Shown: positions 1-8,155 of the stretch, in pieces
Numbering within the stretch: the first letter of the stretch is position 1
Layout: each line of letters opens with the position of its first letter
From: an uncultured Eubacterium sp.
Lineage (GTDB): Bacteria; Bacillota; Clostridia; Lachnospirales; Lachnospiraceae
NCBI GenBank assembly: GCA_910584345.1
Contig: CAJTZX010000003.1
Location: 62,001 to 126,000, forward strand
DNA: 64,000 nucleotides
Reading direction: 5' to 3'
Translations under genes and position numbers: made by a program
The notes under the pieces: generated by a model
Told to the model about the DNA's origin: nothing
The model's database searches: none
What the model saw: only the letters and a program-made list of their open reading frames with translations

Positions 1-1313
1 AAGTCATTGAGCAAGTTTTAAATAAACGAGATATTTACTTTGACACCGACATTAATATTAATGGAACTGCTTACTACGGTTACTATATTCCAACGGAAAC
101 TGGTATGTTGTTTGCAGGCAAGCCGAAAAACGCCGTGTCAGAGTTTATCAAAGCATCTCTTTTGCTGCTGATTGGAATCGGAGCTGTTGCATATGTCATT
201 TGTGCCGTTATCTCGGGAATTATATCAAATTCCATTTCTAAACGCATCAAACGGGCTGCCGACTGTCTGGAAATACTTGCCGGTGGTGATTTAAGCCGTG
301 AATTTCCAGCTGCCAAAGCAGACAGCAAAGATGAAGTCGACATTATTACCCATGCCGTCTCTGATCTTCAGATTCAATTAAAAGATATTGTCACAAGTAT
401 CAGTACACAAAGCGGGCAGCTGAATGTCAGCAATAGCGAATTTACAGACAAATTCAGCGTTCTTGCCAAAAGTGTCACAAATATTAATGATGCTGTGGAA
501 GGTATTGCTATCGGCAGCGATTCTCAGGCACAAGAAACCTCTTCCGCGAGCCAGCAGATTGCCCAGATGGCAGACGTTATTGAACAAAATTCCAGAAATG
601 CAGCAGATCTTGAACATGCAGTGGAGCATATGTCGAATCTGTCCAGACAGGCAAATCATACGCTGACAGACCTGATTACAATGAATGAGTCAACAACCGC
701 CAACATATCCACCGTATCCAAACAGACCGACGCAACGAATACTTCCGCAGAAAATATCCAAAATGCCGTGCAGATGATTCAAGCGATTGCAGAACAGACA
801 AATCTTTTATCTTTAAATGCTTCCATTGAAGCTGCACGCGCAGGGGAAGCAGGGAAAGGTTTTGCTGTCGTTGCAGAAGAAATCCGCAAACTGGCAGAAG
901 ACTCTTCGAAAAGCGCAAATGAAATAGAAGCAACCGTACAAGAACTTTTAACAAATTCAAATATTAGTGTACAAAAAATGAACGAAGTCAGCAAAGATGC
1001 CATCGTCCAAAAAGAAAAGCTGCAACACACAAAAAATGATTTTGAAGACCTTATGAACGAAATACAGTCTGTCTATGCTGCTTCTAAAAATATTTTTGAA
1101 CAGACAGAGCGGCTTGAAGATCAGAAAAATACCATACATAATGTTATACAACAGCTTGCATCTATCTCCGAAGAAAATGCGGCTACCACACAAGAAACAA
1201 GCACCAGTATGCAGGAGTTATCCAACACGATTGAAGACTGCCGGCAAGAAACTGTTGTACTGACAGATCTTAGCGATCACTTAAAACAACAAACAAACCG
1301 CTTTAAACTGTAA
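1..1313 (+). CDS. Methyl-accepting chemotaxis protein, 5' end outside window
   Basis: The reading frame is already open at base 3 and runs to TAA at 1311-1313, so the N-terminus lies upstream of the window. The first visible residues (YYGYYIP, then GMLFAGKP) match the end of a periplasmic single-cache sensor domain. A membrane segment rich in L, I, A and V follows at about 160-230, then a HAMP region, then a long helical signalling domain. The conserved hairpin tip (NLLSLNASIEAARAGEAGKG) lies at about 801-860. Proteins of this family sense small ligands outside the cell and control CheA through CheW. A second receptor follows on the same strand after a terminator, so the two are separately transcribed. 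The ligand cannot be read from this fragment. Confidence 0.93.
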   Translation, partial: VIEQVLNKRDIYFDTDININGTAYYGYYIPTETGMLFAGKPKNAVSEFIKASLLLLIGIGAVAYVICAVISGIISNSISKRIKRAADCLEILAGGDLSREFPAAKADSKDEVDIITHAVSDLQIQLKDIVTSISTQSGQLNVSNSEFTDKFSVLAKSVTNINDAVEGIAIGSDSQAQETSSASQQIAQMADVIEQNSRNAADLEHAVEHMSNLSRQANHTLTDLITMNESTTANISTVSKQTDATNTSAENIQNAVQMIQAIAEQTNLLSLNASIEAARAGEAGKGFAVVAEEIRKLAEDSSKSANEIEATVQELLTNSNISVQKMNEVSKDAIVQKEKLQHTKNDFEDLMNEIQSVYAASKNIFEQTERLEDQKNTIHNVIQQLASISEENAATTQETSTSMQELSNTIEDCRQETVVLTDLSDHLKQQTNRFKL

Positions 1314-1341
1314 TATTCATGAACAAGTTTTTATGCATCTA

Positions 1342-1405
1342 AAAAACCACTTTTCTTTTAGACAAGAACTGCTCTTCGTTATAAAAAAGGTGGTTTTTAT
1401 TTTTA
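1342..1405 (+). terminator. Rho-independent terminator after first chemoreceptor
   Basis: AAAAACCAC at 1342-1350 pairs with GTGGTTTTT at 1390-1398. The stem is extended by the flanking T-rich and A-rich arms, and a T-rich tail follows. It starts about 28 bases after the stop codon of the first receptor gene. Confidence 0.7.
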
Positions 1406-1422
1406 TGCATTTAAAATAATGA

Positions 1423-1450
1423 TTGAAACTTTTGATGAAAGTGATATAAT
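1423..1450 (+). promoter_or_regulatory. Sigma-A promoter of second chemoreceptor
   Basis: TTGAAA at 1423-1428 and a perfect TATAAT at 1445-1450 are separated by 16 bases. Transcription would start near 1457, which leaves a leader of about 130 bases before the ATG at 1589. Confidence 0.75.
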
Positions 1451-1469
1451 AGATCTATATTAGACTTTG

Positions 1470-1492
1470 TTGCATCTATTTGGCTGATGCAA
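1470..1492 (+). other. Small hairpin in the long leader of the chemoreceptor mRNA
   Basis: TTGCATC at 1470-1476 and GATGCAA at 1486-1492 form a perfect 7-bp stem with a 9-base loop. It lies about 15 bases after the predicted transcription start. No known riboswitch consensus was recognised in the leader. Confidence 0.35.
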
Positions 1493-1588
1493 TAGAATTT
1501 AAAGCACATTGACAAGCGAATATCGTATTGTATTAAAAGTATCTGAACGCAATAAACTAATAAATAATCATGAAAAGGGAAAAGAAGT

Positions 1589-3274
1589 ATGCTAAACAAG
1601 ATAAAAGATATGAAAGTAGAGAAAAAGCTGAAAACATGCTTTGCCTTCACGGTTATCATAGCAAGTATTGCAGCTGTTATCGGACTTATCATTTTATTGT
1701 ATACGAATATTACATACAATCATGCATTAATAAACAGTGGCTTTTCTCAAGGTGAAATCGGTATTTTTAGTACCTATTTGAGTAAAGAGCCAATTATCGT
1801 AAGAGAGCTGATTCTTATGCAGGATGAAGCTTCTATGAAAGAATCTGATGATGAACTGACGGCAACAAAAGCATTAACAGATGAAGCGTATGAAGCATGT
1901 AAGCCTCACTGTCAGACAAAAGAAGAGCTGGAATACATAAACCAGATTGACACACTTCTTCCGGCATATCGTGCTTTGTTCGATGAAGTAAAAGATCTTG
2001 CAATGTCCAATAAAAACGAAGAAGCCTTTAACCTGCTCATTGAAGAAGCAAAACCAACGTATAAAGAGCTTACAGATACAGTAGAGTCTTTGATCGATCT
2101 TAACGTCGAGAACGGCAATTCCGTATCAAAAAGACTGACCATTCAGACTTATTTAATGACTGCCCTTATGGTCATTATCATTATCGTTTCCATTATTATT
2201 GCTATGCGCATTTCTAAAATGATTGCCAAAATGTTTGCCGATCCGATCGTAAACATTCAAAAAGCAACTGCAGAACTGGAACACGGCAATCTGGATGTTT
2301 ATGTAGAAAAACTATACCCGGATGAAATCGGCGAAATGACTGATTCCTTTAACAATGCCATTAGTCTTCTGAAACAATATGTTCAGGAATTAAGCAGAGT
2401 ATTAGGCGAAATGGCCGCCGGAAACTTCAACGTATCTGCCGATGTGGATTTTCGAGGAGAATTTATGCAGCTGAATGATGCGATCGAAACAATTACAACC
2501 TCTTTGAGCGCGGCGCTTGGAAATATCCATGAATCATCGAATCAGGTATCTCTTGGCGCAAGTCAGATGGCAGAAAGCGCGCAGGCACTTGCGGAAGGAG
2601 CAACCGATCAGGCTGCATCCGTACAGGAACTTACTGCAACCATTCAGGACGTTACAGAAGCAGTTATACACAGCTCCGAAAAAGCCGTTCAGTCTCACAA
2701 AGACGCGGAGGCATTCCGACAAGACGCAGAAGAAAGCAACGAAAATATTCAGCTGTTAAATCAGGCGATGGAGCGCATTAACGATACTTCCAGAGAGATT
2801 GCCAATATTATTGCTGCGATCGAAGATATCGCCTCTCAGACAAATCTTTTGTCACTAAACGCTTCTATTGAAGCTGCAAGAGCTGGTGAGGCAGGAAAAG
2901 GATTTGCTGTCGTTGCAGACCAGATTGGCAAACTTGCCTCTGACAGTGCTGCTTCTGCAGTAGATACCAAAAATCTGATCGAAAATTCACTGCTTGAAAT
3001 TGAAAAGGGAAATGAAATTGTATCCAAAGCAACTGTTGCGATTGAATCTGTCATTAAAGGAATTACTTCATTGGCTGCATCTACAAATGAGATTAGTGAA
3101 TTATCCGAAACACAAGCGGATGCCATGAAGCAGCTGGAGTCCGGTATTGAGCAGATTTCGGAAGTAATCCAAAACAACTCGGCTGCTGCACAGCAGTCTT
3201 CAGCTACAAGCGAAGAATTATCTGCACAATCGGAAGCTCTTGAGCAGCTGGTTGGCCAGTTTACATTGAAATAA
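1589..3274 (+). CDS. Methyl-accepting chemotaxis protein (4HB sensor type)
   Basis: This is a 561-residue chemoreceptor. It has a membrane segment at about residues 17-40, a mostly helical extracytoplasmic domain at about 41-190 that fits the four-helix-bundle MCP sensor class, and a second membrane segment at about 191-211 (VIIIIVSIIIAM). One or two HAMP-like units and the signalling coiled coil follow. The hairpin tip at about residues 416-445 carries NLLSLNASIEAARAGEAGKG. The ATG at 1589 has AGGGA 8 bases upstream; an ATG at 1570 is in another frame and was not used. A strong promoter and a terminator isolate it as a single-gene unit. The ligand is unknown. Confidence 0.95.
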   Translation: MLNKIKDMKVEKKLKTCFAFTVIIASIAAVIGLIILLYTNITYNHALINSGFSQGEIGIFSTYLSKEPIIVRELILMQDEASMKESDDELTATKALTDEAYEACKPHCQTKEELEYINQIDTLLPAYRALFDEVKDLAMSNKNEEAFNLLIEEAKPTYKELTDTVESLIDLNVENGNSVSKRLTIQTYLMTALMVIIIIVSIIIAMRISKMIAKMFADPIVNIQKATAELEHGNLDVYVEKLYPDEIGEMTDSFNNAISLLKQYVQELSRVLGEMAAGNFNVSADVDFRGEFMQLNDAIETITTSLSAALGNIHESSNQVSLGASQMAESAQALAEGATDQAASVQELTATIQDVTEAVIHSSEKAVQSHKDAEAFRQDAEESNENIQLLNQAMERINDTSREIANIIAAIEDIASQTNLLSLNASIEAARAGEAGKGFAVVADQIGKLASDSAASAVDTKNLIENSLLEIEKGNEIVSKATVAIESVIKGITSLAASTNEISELSETQADAMKQLESGIEQISEVIQNNSAAAQQSSATSEELSAQSEALEQLVGQFTLK

Positions 3275-3334
3275 TGATGAATCAACTTACAATACATACT
3301 GCCCTGGCAGAACATATTCGCTAAAATGCTAATG

Positions 3335-3370
3335 AAAAATACCTCCTGCACACGCAGGAGGTATTTTTTA
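3335..3370. terminator. Strong bidirectional terminator
   Basis: A perfect 15-bp stem (3335-3349 with 3354-3368) has a 4-base loop, an A-tract on the left and a T-tract on the right. It is placed 60 bases after the receptor stop codon and could also act on minus-strand transcripts from DUF3793. Confidence 0.9.
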
Positions 3371-3390
3371 CCGTACTATTTTTATGTAAA

Positions 3391-3479
3391 TAAGCACTAT
3401 GCAAAAATAATTTTTCCTATAGGGGTTGGTCTATATGGAGTAAAATGCTAAAAAACAGCTTATTTTTGCACAGTGCTTA
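3391..3479. repeat. Long intergenic inverted repeat (20-bp arms, 49-base spacer)
   Basis: The arm at 3391-3410 (TAAGCACTATGCAAAAATAA) matches the reverse complement of 3460-3479 at 19 of 20 positions. The spacer holds GGGGTTGG. The element lies between the receptor terminator and the end of the DUF3793 gene and follows a separate, complete terminator. It is too widely spaced to be an ordinary terminator; a miniature mobile element or a structured RNA are possible. Confidence 0.6.
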
Positions 3480-3558
3480 AAGATACTTGCATTTTATTGT
3501 ACTATACGACTCTAACAGACGTCAATACCTTTTTACAAAAAATGGAAACTTCCTGTTA

Positions 3559-4146
3559 TTATGCATATTTCAGTAGTTCGGCCAGATCAAATCCCCTCGC
3601 AATCAGTCGAAGCAATCCTTCTCTGGCCTTGTCAAACCTGTGAAACAGCTCTATTTTTTCCAATGGATGTTCATATACTTTCCAATCCCCGGTATATAAA
3701 CAATCTCTTCCCTTATGATCCATAAATCCTGCTACATCTTCCGGAGGATATCCCAAAAACAATCCCATTTCATGAGGAAAACCGCACGTACCTGTCAGAT
3801 AGGACTCGTAGCGTTTGGCAAACTTCGTAAGCAATTGTTGAAATGCAAAATCTGAGTATCCTTGTTGGATAAAAATCTTTCTGACTTCCGGCCTTGTTAA
3901 AAACTCATCCGATAAGGAGTCTGCATATAACAGCAGCACATGCTTAGATAGTCCCTCGTATAAAGGAAAACAGCTAAATTTGGATTCATGAAAAATCTTC
4001 CATACATCCTTTGCCTGTGCTTGCCTCACAATCAGTAAATTTGATGTTTTTAGTCCTGCGATAAAAGGCGCGCATCTTAGAGCCACCTGCATCTCTGCCG
4101 TATGGATATCCATACTTTCTATCAAATGAAAAATCTCTTTTGTCAT
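3559..4146 (-). CDS. DUF3793 family protein
   Basis: This 195-residue protein has the layout of the DUF3793 family, which is common in Clostridia. Visible are the N-terminal CAPFIAGLK segment, an LGYP(P)EDV motif and a C-terminal YTGDWKVYE block followed by a helical end. Its biochemical role is not established. The start is the ATG at 4146, which has AGGAGGGTG four bases upstream. A longer frame would begin 16 codons earlier without a ribosome binding site. It is the last gene of the minus-strand run hisH-hisF-ung-DUF3793, 75 bases after ung. The family assignment is from memory of the motif pattern. Confidence 0.8.
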   Translation of the reverse strand: MTKEIFHLIESMDIHTAEMQVALRCAPFIAGLKTSNLLIVRQAQAKDVWKIFHESKFSCFPLYEGLSKHVLLLYADSLSDEFLTRPEVRKIFIQQGYSDFAFQQLLTKFAKRYESYLTGTCGFPHEMGLFLGYPPEDVAGFMDHKGRDCLYTGDWKVYEHPLEKIELFHRFDKAREGLLRLIARGFDLAELLKYA

Positions 4147-4221
4147 CAGACACCCTCCTGTTTTTATTATTTTATACGAAAGACGTCTTTCCATACTGGA
4201 AGGTTTTGACTGATAACCTGC

Positions 4222-4899
4222 TTAAATATTTTCTATCTGCCAGTCAATTGGTTCTGCCCCGTGTTCCTGCAAAAATGTATTTGCCTGACTGAAATGCCTG
4301 CATCCAAAAAATCCACGATATGCTGACAGCGGACTTGGATGAGGTGCTTTTAAAATCAAATGGTTTGGATTTTTTAACATTGGAATCTTGCTTTGTGCCG
4401 GTTTTCCCCAAAGCATATAAACTACCGGGCGCTCCTGCTCATTGACAGCTCGGATAATTGCATCTGTAAACTGCTCCCATCCTCTTCCCTGATGCGAATT
4501 TGCCTGATGCGCGCGGACAGTCAGCACTGTATTTAACAGCAGCACACCTTGTCTTGCCCATTTTTCCAAAAATCCATGATTCGGAATATAACAACCCAAA
4601 TCTTCTGCCAATTCCTTGTAGATATTCTGCAGTGACGGCGGTATCTCTTTCTGATCTGGAAGTACCGAAAAGCTCAAGCCATGTGCCTGATGCGCATTAT
4701 GATATGGATCCTGTCCCAAAATCAGTACTTTTACTTTTGACAAAGGTGTTAAATGCATCGCATTAAAAATATCTTCAGATGGCGGATATATGACATGCGT
4801 ACTGTACTCTTCTTTTACAAACTTGTACAATTCCTTATAATATGGCTTGCCAAACTCCGCCTGAATCGCCGGCTGCCAATCATTTGCAATCATTCCCAT
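4222..4899 (-). CDS. ung: Uracil-DNA glycosylase (family 1)
   Basis: This 225-residue enzyme removes uracil from DNA in base-excision repair. The catalytic water-activating motif GQDPYH is at about residues 61-66. LLNTVLTV follows, and the minor-groove loop HPSPLSAYRGFFGC is near the C-terminus. The length is normal for family 1. Three in-frame starts lie close together (TTG 4905, ATG 4899, ATG 4893). AGAGGA at 4908-4913 is 8 bases before the ATG at 4899, which makes that one the best choice. It lies 31 bases after hisF and is probably co-transcribed with it. Confidence 0.97.
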   Translation of the reverse strand: MGMIANDWQPAIQAEFGKPYYKELYKFVKEEYSTHVIYPPSEDIFNAMHLTPLSKVKVLILGQDPYHNAHQAHGLSFSVLPDQKEIPPSLQNIYKELAEDLGCYIPNHGFLEKWARQGVLLLNTVLTVRAHQANSHQGRGWEQFTDAIIRAVNEQERPVVYMLWGKPAQSKIPMLKNPNHLILKAPHPSPLSAYRGFFGCRHFSQANTFLQEHGAEPIDWQIENI

Positions 4900-4930
4900 T
4901 TTCAATATCCTCTTTCGTTATTGCTTTTGA

Positions 4931-5692
4931 CTATCTGCGGACAGAAACACCTCTCTTTGCCAGATCATTTTTTAAATCCATAATTTCCAGCTCTTTATAA
5001 TGAAAGAGAGATGCCGCCAGCGCAGCGTCTGCTTTTCCTTCGGTAAGCGCCTCGTAAAAATGCTCTTTCGTACCAGCTCCTCCGGATGCAATGACCGGAA
5101 TAGAGACTGCTTGGGCAACTGCCCTTGTCAGTTCCAGATCGTAGCCCGTTTTCATCCCGTCGCAATCCATGCTTGTCAGCAAAATCTCTCCCGCACCGAG
5201 ACGATTTGCCTGAACCGCCCACTCCACCGCATCAATGCCCATATCCACACGTCCGCCATTTTTGTATATGTTCCAGCCAGTGCCATCTGCTCTTCGTTTT
5301 GCATCAATCGCCACAACAACACATTGACTGCCAAATTTATCAGCCGCATCTGCAATCAGCTGCGGATGCTGAATCGCAGCAGAATTCACTGATATTTTAT
5401 CTGCGCCTTCACGCAAAAGCGCTTTAAAATCATCTACCGTACGAATTCCGCCGCCTACTGTAAACGGTATAAAAACACGTTCTGCCACTCTGCGCACCAT
5501 ATCCACTACGGTAGCACGATCATCCGAAGAAGCCGTAATATCCAAAAAAACCACTTCATCTGCACCGGCTGTATCGTAAGCCGCTGCAATCTCTACCGGA
5601 TCTCCTGCATCCTTTAAATCTACAAAATTAACGCCTTTTACGACACGGCCGTCCTTTACATCCAGACATGGGATAATTCTTTTTGTAAACAT
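4931..5692 (-). CDS. hisF: Imidazole glycerol phosphate synthase, cyclase subunit HisF
   Basis: This 253-residue (beta/alpha)8 barrel converts PRFAR plus ammonia to imidazole glycerol phosphate and AICAR in histidine synthesis. The catalytic Asp near residue 11 is in CLDVKDGRVVKG, and the second acid is in AIDAKR in the middle of the barrel. Phosphate-binding glycine loops (VGGGIR, ASGGAG) are present. Two ATGs lie 6 bases apart. GAGAGG gives a 7-base gap to the one at 5692 and almost none to 5698, so 5692 was chosen. It is 36 bases downstream of hisH, its ammonia-supplying partner. No other his gene is in the window. Confidence 0.97.
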   Translation of the reverse strand: MFTKRIIPCLDVKDGRVVKGVNFVDLKDAGDPVEIAAAYDTAGADEVVFLDITASSDDRATVVDMVRRVAERVFIPFTVGGGIRTVDDFKALLREGADKISVNSAAIQHPQLIADAADKFGSQCVVVAIDAKRRADGTGWNIYKNGGRVDMGIDAVEWAVQANRLGAGEILLTSMDCDGMKTGYDLELTRAVAQAVSIPVIASGGAGTKEHFYEALTEGKADAALAASLFHYKELEIMDLKNDLAKRGVSVRR

Positions 5693-5728
5693 AAACATTC
5701 CTCTCTTTATTGACTGACCAAAAACCTA

Positions 5729-6337
5729 TTAAGATAATGTCACAAAGTTGTTTAAAATCCCAAGCCCTACCGTACTGCTCTTCTCAGGATGAAACTGGCA
5801 GGCGAAGACATTTTGCCATTCTACAGATGCATGAATCGTGATCCCATATTCAGCAGTCGCTTTTACAATCTGCTCATCCTCTGCCTGTAAATAATAAGAA
5901 TGTACAAAGTACACATACGACTGATCTTTTATCCCCTGAAACAGTCTTCCATCATGGCACAACGTCAGGGAATTCCATCCGATATGCGGGATCTTTAGAC
6001 CTGCTTCATCTGGAATCTTTACAATACGCCCCCGCAAAATCCCGAGTCCTTCCACACCTTCGCTTTCCTCACTGCCCTCAAATAAAAGCTGCAGTCCAAG
6101 GCAAATGCCGAGAAAAGGCTTCTTCTGCTCTACGGCTTCCAAAATGACCTGATCCAGCTCATATTTTTTCAGCTGATCCATCGCCACGCCAAAAGAACCT
6201 ACACCGGGAAGCACAATCCGGTCTGCATGAAGAATCGTCTGAAATTCCCTTGTGATTACAGCTTCTTCTCCCAGCTTTTGGAATGCTTTTTGTACACTTT
6301 TTAAATTACCCGCATCATAATCAATGATTGCAACCAT
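5729..6337 (-). CDS. hisH: Imidazole glycerol phosphate synthase, glutamine amidotransferase subunit HisH
   Basis: This 202-residue class I glutamine amidotransferase feeds ammonia to HisF. The nucleophile Cys near residue 80 sits in GICLGLQLLFEG, and the His/Glu pair near residue 180 is in FHPEKS. The N-terminal IDYDAGNLKS is typical of HisH. GGAG lies 7 bases before the ATG. It starts 14 bases after the end of the large membrane-protein gene upstream, so the two may share a transcript although their functions look unrelated. Confidence 0.97.
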   Translation of the reverse strand: MVAIIDYDAGNLKSVQKAFQKLGEEAVITREFQTILHADRIVLPGVGSFGVAMDQLKKYELDQVILEAVEQKKPFLGICLGLQLLFEGSEESEGVEGLGILRGRIVKIPDEAGLKIPHIGWNSLTLCHDGRLFQGIKDQSYVYFVHSYYLQAEDEQIVKATAEYGITIHASVEWQNVFACQFHPEKSSTVGLGILNNFVTLS

Positions 6338-6351
6338 TCTTTTTCTCCAAA

Positions 6352-8040
6352 TTAATATTCCAGCCCAAGCTGATCCAGAATTTTATGCAGCTCCATCGTA
6401 TAATCACTGCGCTTTTTAATCTGATACAGTTTTTTTGCCTTACGTTTAGAAACATCAAATTGTTCTTTTAACAACAAATCAAACTTGTCCTGCAAATCTG
6501 TCAATTTATCCGCGACATTCCATTCTTCTGCATCTGCGGAATGCAGATTACATCTGTTATAGCCCCGCACCAGACAGTCCAGAGCCATCTCGTACTGCTT
6601 TTGCTCCATCAATGCTGTATATGCATCCAGCTCTGTCTGAATGCCGGCAAGTGTAGACGAAGCCTTTAGCAGCTCTTTATCGTTCTTGCGTACTTTCATC
6701 CCCTGCAGCTTACGATATGCCGTTACATAATCTCCGCTTTCAAATGCTTCTCTGGATTCTTTTACTGGTAACGAATACCCAACAAGCGATGTTCCAAGAA
6801 ATACAAGTACCAACAAAGACAACGCCAATATCCACATCATCATAACCGGCACCTTTGGCAATGGCGGCTCTTTTGGCATTTTATTCTTCTGTTTTGGTTT
6901 TTTCTCTTTCTTTGGCTTTGCCGCCTTTTTCGCTGCTTTTTCTGCTTTGGCAGCATCTTTTTCCTGTTTCTTTTGTTCTGCCGCTTCTTTTTTCTGTTGT
7001 TTCTTTAATTCTTTTTCCTGCTTTTTCTTTTCTTTCAGTACTTTCGGATCTGTCTCTTCATTTTTGCCTAATGCTGCTTTCGCCGCTTCATACTCCGCTG
7101 CTGCTTCCGGATCCAATTCTGCCGGTGTCCCAAACAGCATACGGGAAATCTTGCCAAAAAATCCGTTTTTATTTCTTTCTTTTTTCTTTTTTTCTCCGCC
7201 ATCTTCCTCGCCAAGAGAAGATTCGTCAAAAGAAAAATCCGGTCCCATCGGCAGCGGATCGGCCTCTGCGTCCATCGCCTGTGTATTGCCGTCTTGTTCT
7301 TCCGTATTCAGAAGCTTATCAATCTCAGACAAAGCTTCCTCATCCGACTCGTTCAAAATTTCCGTCAGACTCTCACCCATAGACGACTGTGTTTCCTGTT
7401 GTGCAGCGCTGCTGTCATCGGCCGGCTGCGTAATTCCGTTTTCTAATTCCTGCAAAATACTGTCAGCGTCTCCAAATTCGCCAAAAATATCTTCCAGTCC
7501 TTCCATACCTTTTGGTGCTTCCATTGATTTATCCTGTTCATTTGCCATCTGTGAAAACACATCCTCTCCCATATCCGGTTCCGGCGTTTCCAAAGACACT
7601 GTCTGTGGTTCCTGGTCAAATGCCGCTGTAGCTGGTTCGTCCGGCATAGCTATCGTTTCCGAATCTTCCCTGAAAAGATCTTCTAAATCCGCATCGAGCT
7701 GATCTGCCGTATCCATATTCACATCCTGCGGCGCTGTCATTTCGTTTCCGTCAGCAGCCGTATACAAATCCGCGTCTTCTTCTCCATTCAGCTCTCTTTC
7801 AAATTCCGAAAGGAAATCATCGTCTGACTTTCCTCTGTTAATCTCATCTTCAAATTCCCGCAGAAAATTTTCTTCCCGAATCTCGTCCAGTGCACTCTGC
7901 GTTTTCGATGGAAGATCGTTTTGTGTCTGATAAGATTCTTTTAAAGATTCCCTGTTCTGCTCAAAATCATTATCAAACTCATTTAACGTGTCCGTAACCG
8001 AAGTCAGCAGATTGTCCAGATAATCTTCACTTCTGCTCAT
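6352..8040 (-). CDS. Large acidic/basic one-pass membrane protein, unknown function
   Basis: The product has 562 residues and belongs to no family I recognise. About residues 1-285 are very rich in Asp, Glu, Ser and Gln and probably disordered. They hold repeated short acidic units such as FLREFEDE, FLSEFEREL and LEDLFRED, LEDIFGEF. Residues 286-395 are strongly basic (KKQEKELKKQQKK type). One membrane segment at about 400-422 (ILALSLLVLVFLGTSLVG) follows. The C-terminal 140 residues are helical with an SREAFESGDYVTAY start that resembles a TPR-like bundle. The segment pattern suggests a cytoplasmic acidic tail, a basic stretch at the membrane, and an outside helical domain. The gene sits between cheV and hisH with AAGGAGAGG before its ATG. 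A scaffold role near chemotaxis proteins is only a guess. Confidence 0.75.
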   Translation of the reverse strand: MSRSEDYLDNLLTSVTDTLNEFDNDFEQNRESLKESYQTQNDLPSKTQSALDEIREENFLREFEDEINRGKSDDDFLSEFERELNGEEDADLYTAADGNEMTAPQDVNMDTADQLDADLEDLFREDSETIAMPDEPATAAFDQEPQTVSLETPEPDMGEDVFSQMANEQDKSMEAPKGMEGLEDIFGEFGDADSILQELENGITQPADDSSAAQQETQSSMGESLTEILNESDEEALSEIDKLLNTEEQDGNTQAMDAEADPLPMGPDFSFDESSLGEEDGGEKKKKERNKNGFFGKISRMLFGTPAELDPEAAAEYEAAKAALGKNEETDPKVLKEKKKQEKELKKQQKKEAAEQKKQEKDAAKAEKAAKKAAKPKKEKKPKQKNKMPKEPPLPKVPVMMMWILALSLLVLVFLGTSLVGYSLPVKESREAFESGDYVTAYRKLQGMKVRKNDKELLKASSTLAGIQTELDAYTALMEQKQYEMALDCLVRGYNRCNLHSADAEEWNVADKLTDLQDKFDLLLKEQFDVSKRKAKKLYQIKKRSDYTMELHKILDQLGLEY

Positions 8041-8090
8041 GCAAACCTCTCCTTTTGTCTTTCTTACTTACAGTTCCTTTAACTACGCAC

Positions 8091-8140
8091 GAAAGTGAGA
8101 GTGCCGTAATGATCTCACCCACGGCCGCTCTCACTCTTTC
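8091..8140 (-). other. Imperfect hairpin between cheV and the membrane-protein gene
   Basis: GAAAGTGAGAGTGCCG at 8091-8106 and CGGCCGCTCTCACTCTTTC ending at 8140 pair with small bulges. It lies in the 115-base gap between two minus-strand genes and has no T-tract after it. It could be a processing site or a weak terminator that sets the ratio of the two products. Confidence 0.4.
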
Positions 8141-8155
8141 ACGAAATCGTAAGCT

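Noticed and set aside
1451..1588. Possible c-di-GMP or other riboswitch in the long chemoreceptor leader
   Set aside because: No conserved GEMM-type core or other riboswitch motif could be found; only one small hairpin is present.
4931..6337. hisH-hisF as part of a full his operon
   Set aside because: No other his gene is in the window; the neighbours are ung and an unrelated membrane protein, so only the two subunits of one enzyme are here.
6855..7702. Long plus-strand frames opposite the acidic membrane-protein gene
   Set aside because: They mirror the low-complexity Lys/Asp/Ser codons of the minus-strand gene (Phe/Ser/Leu runs) and have no ribosome site.
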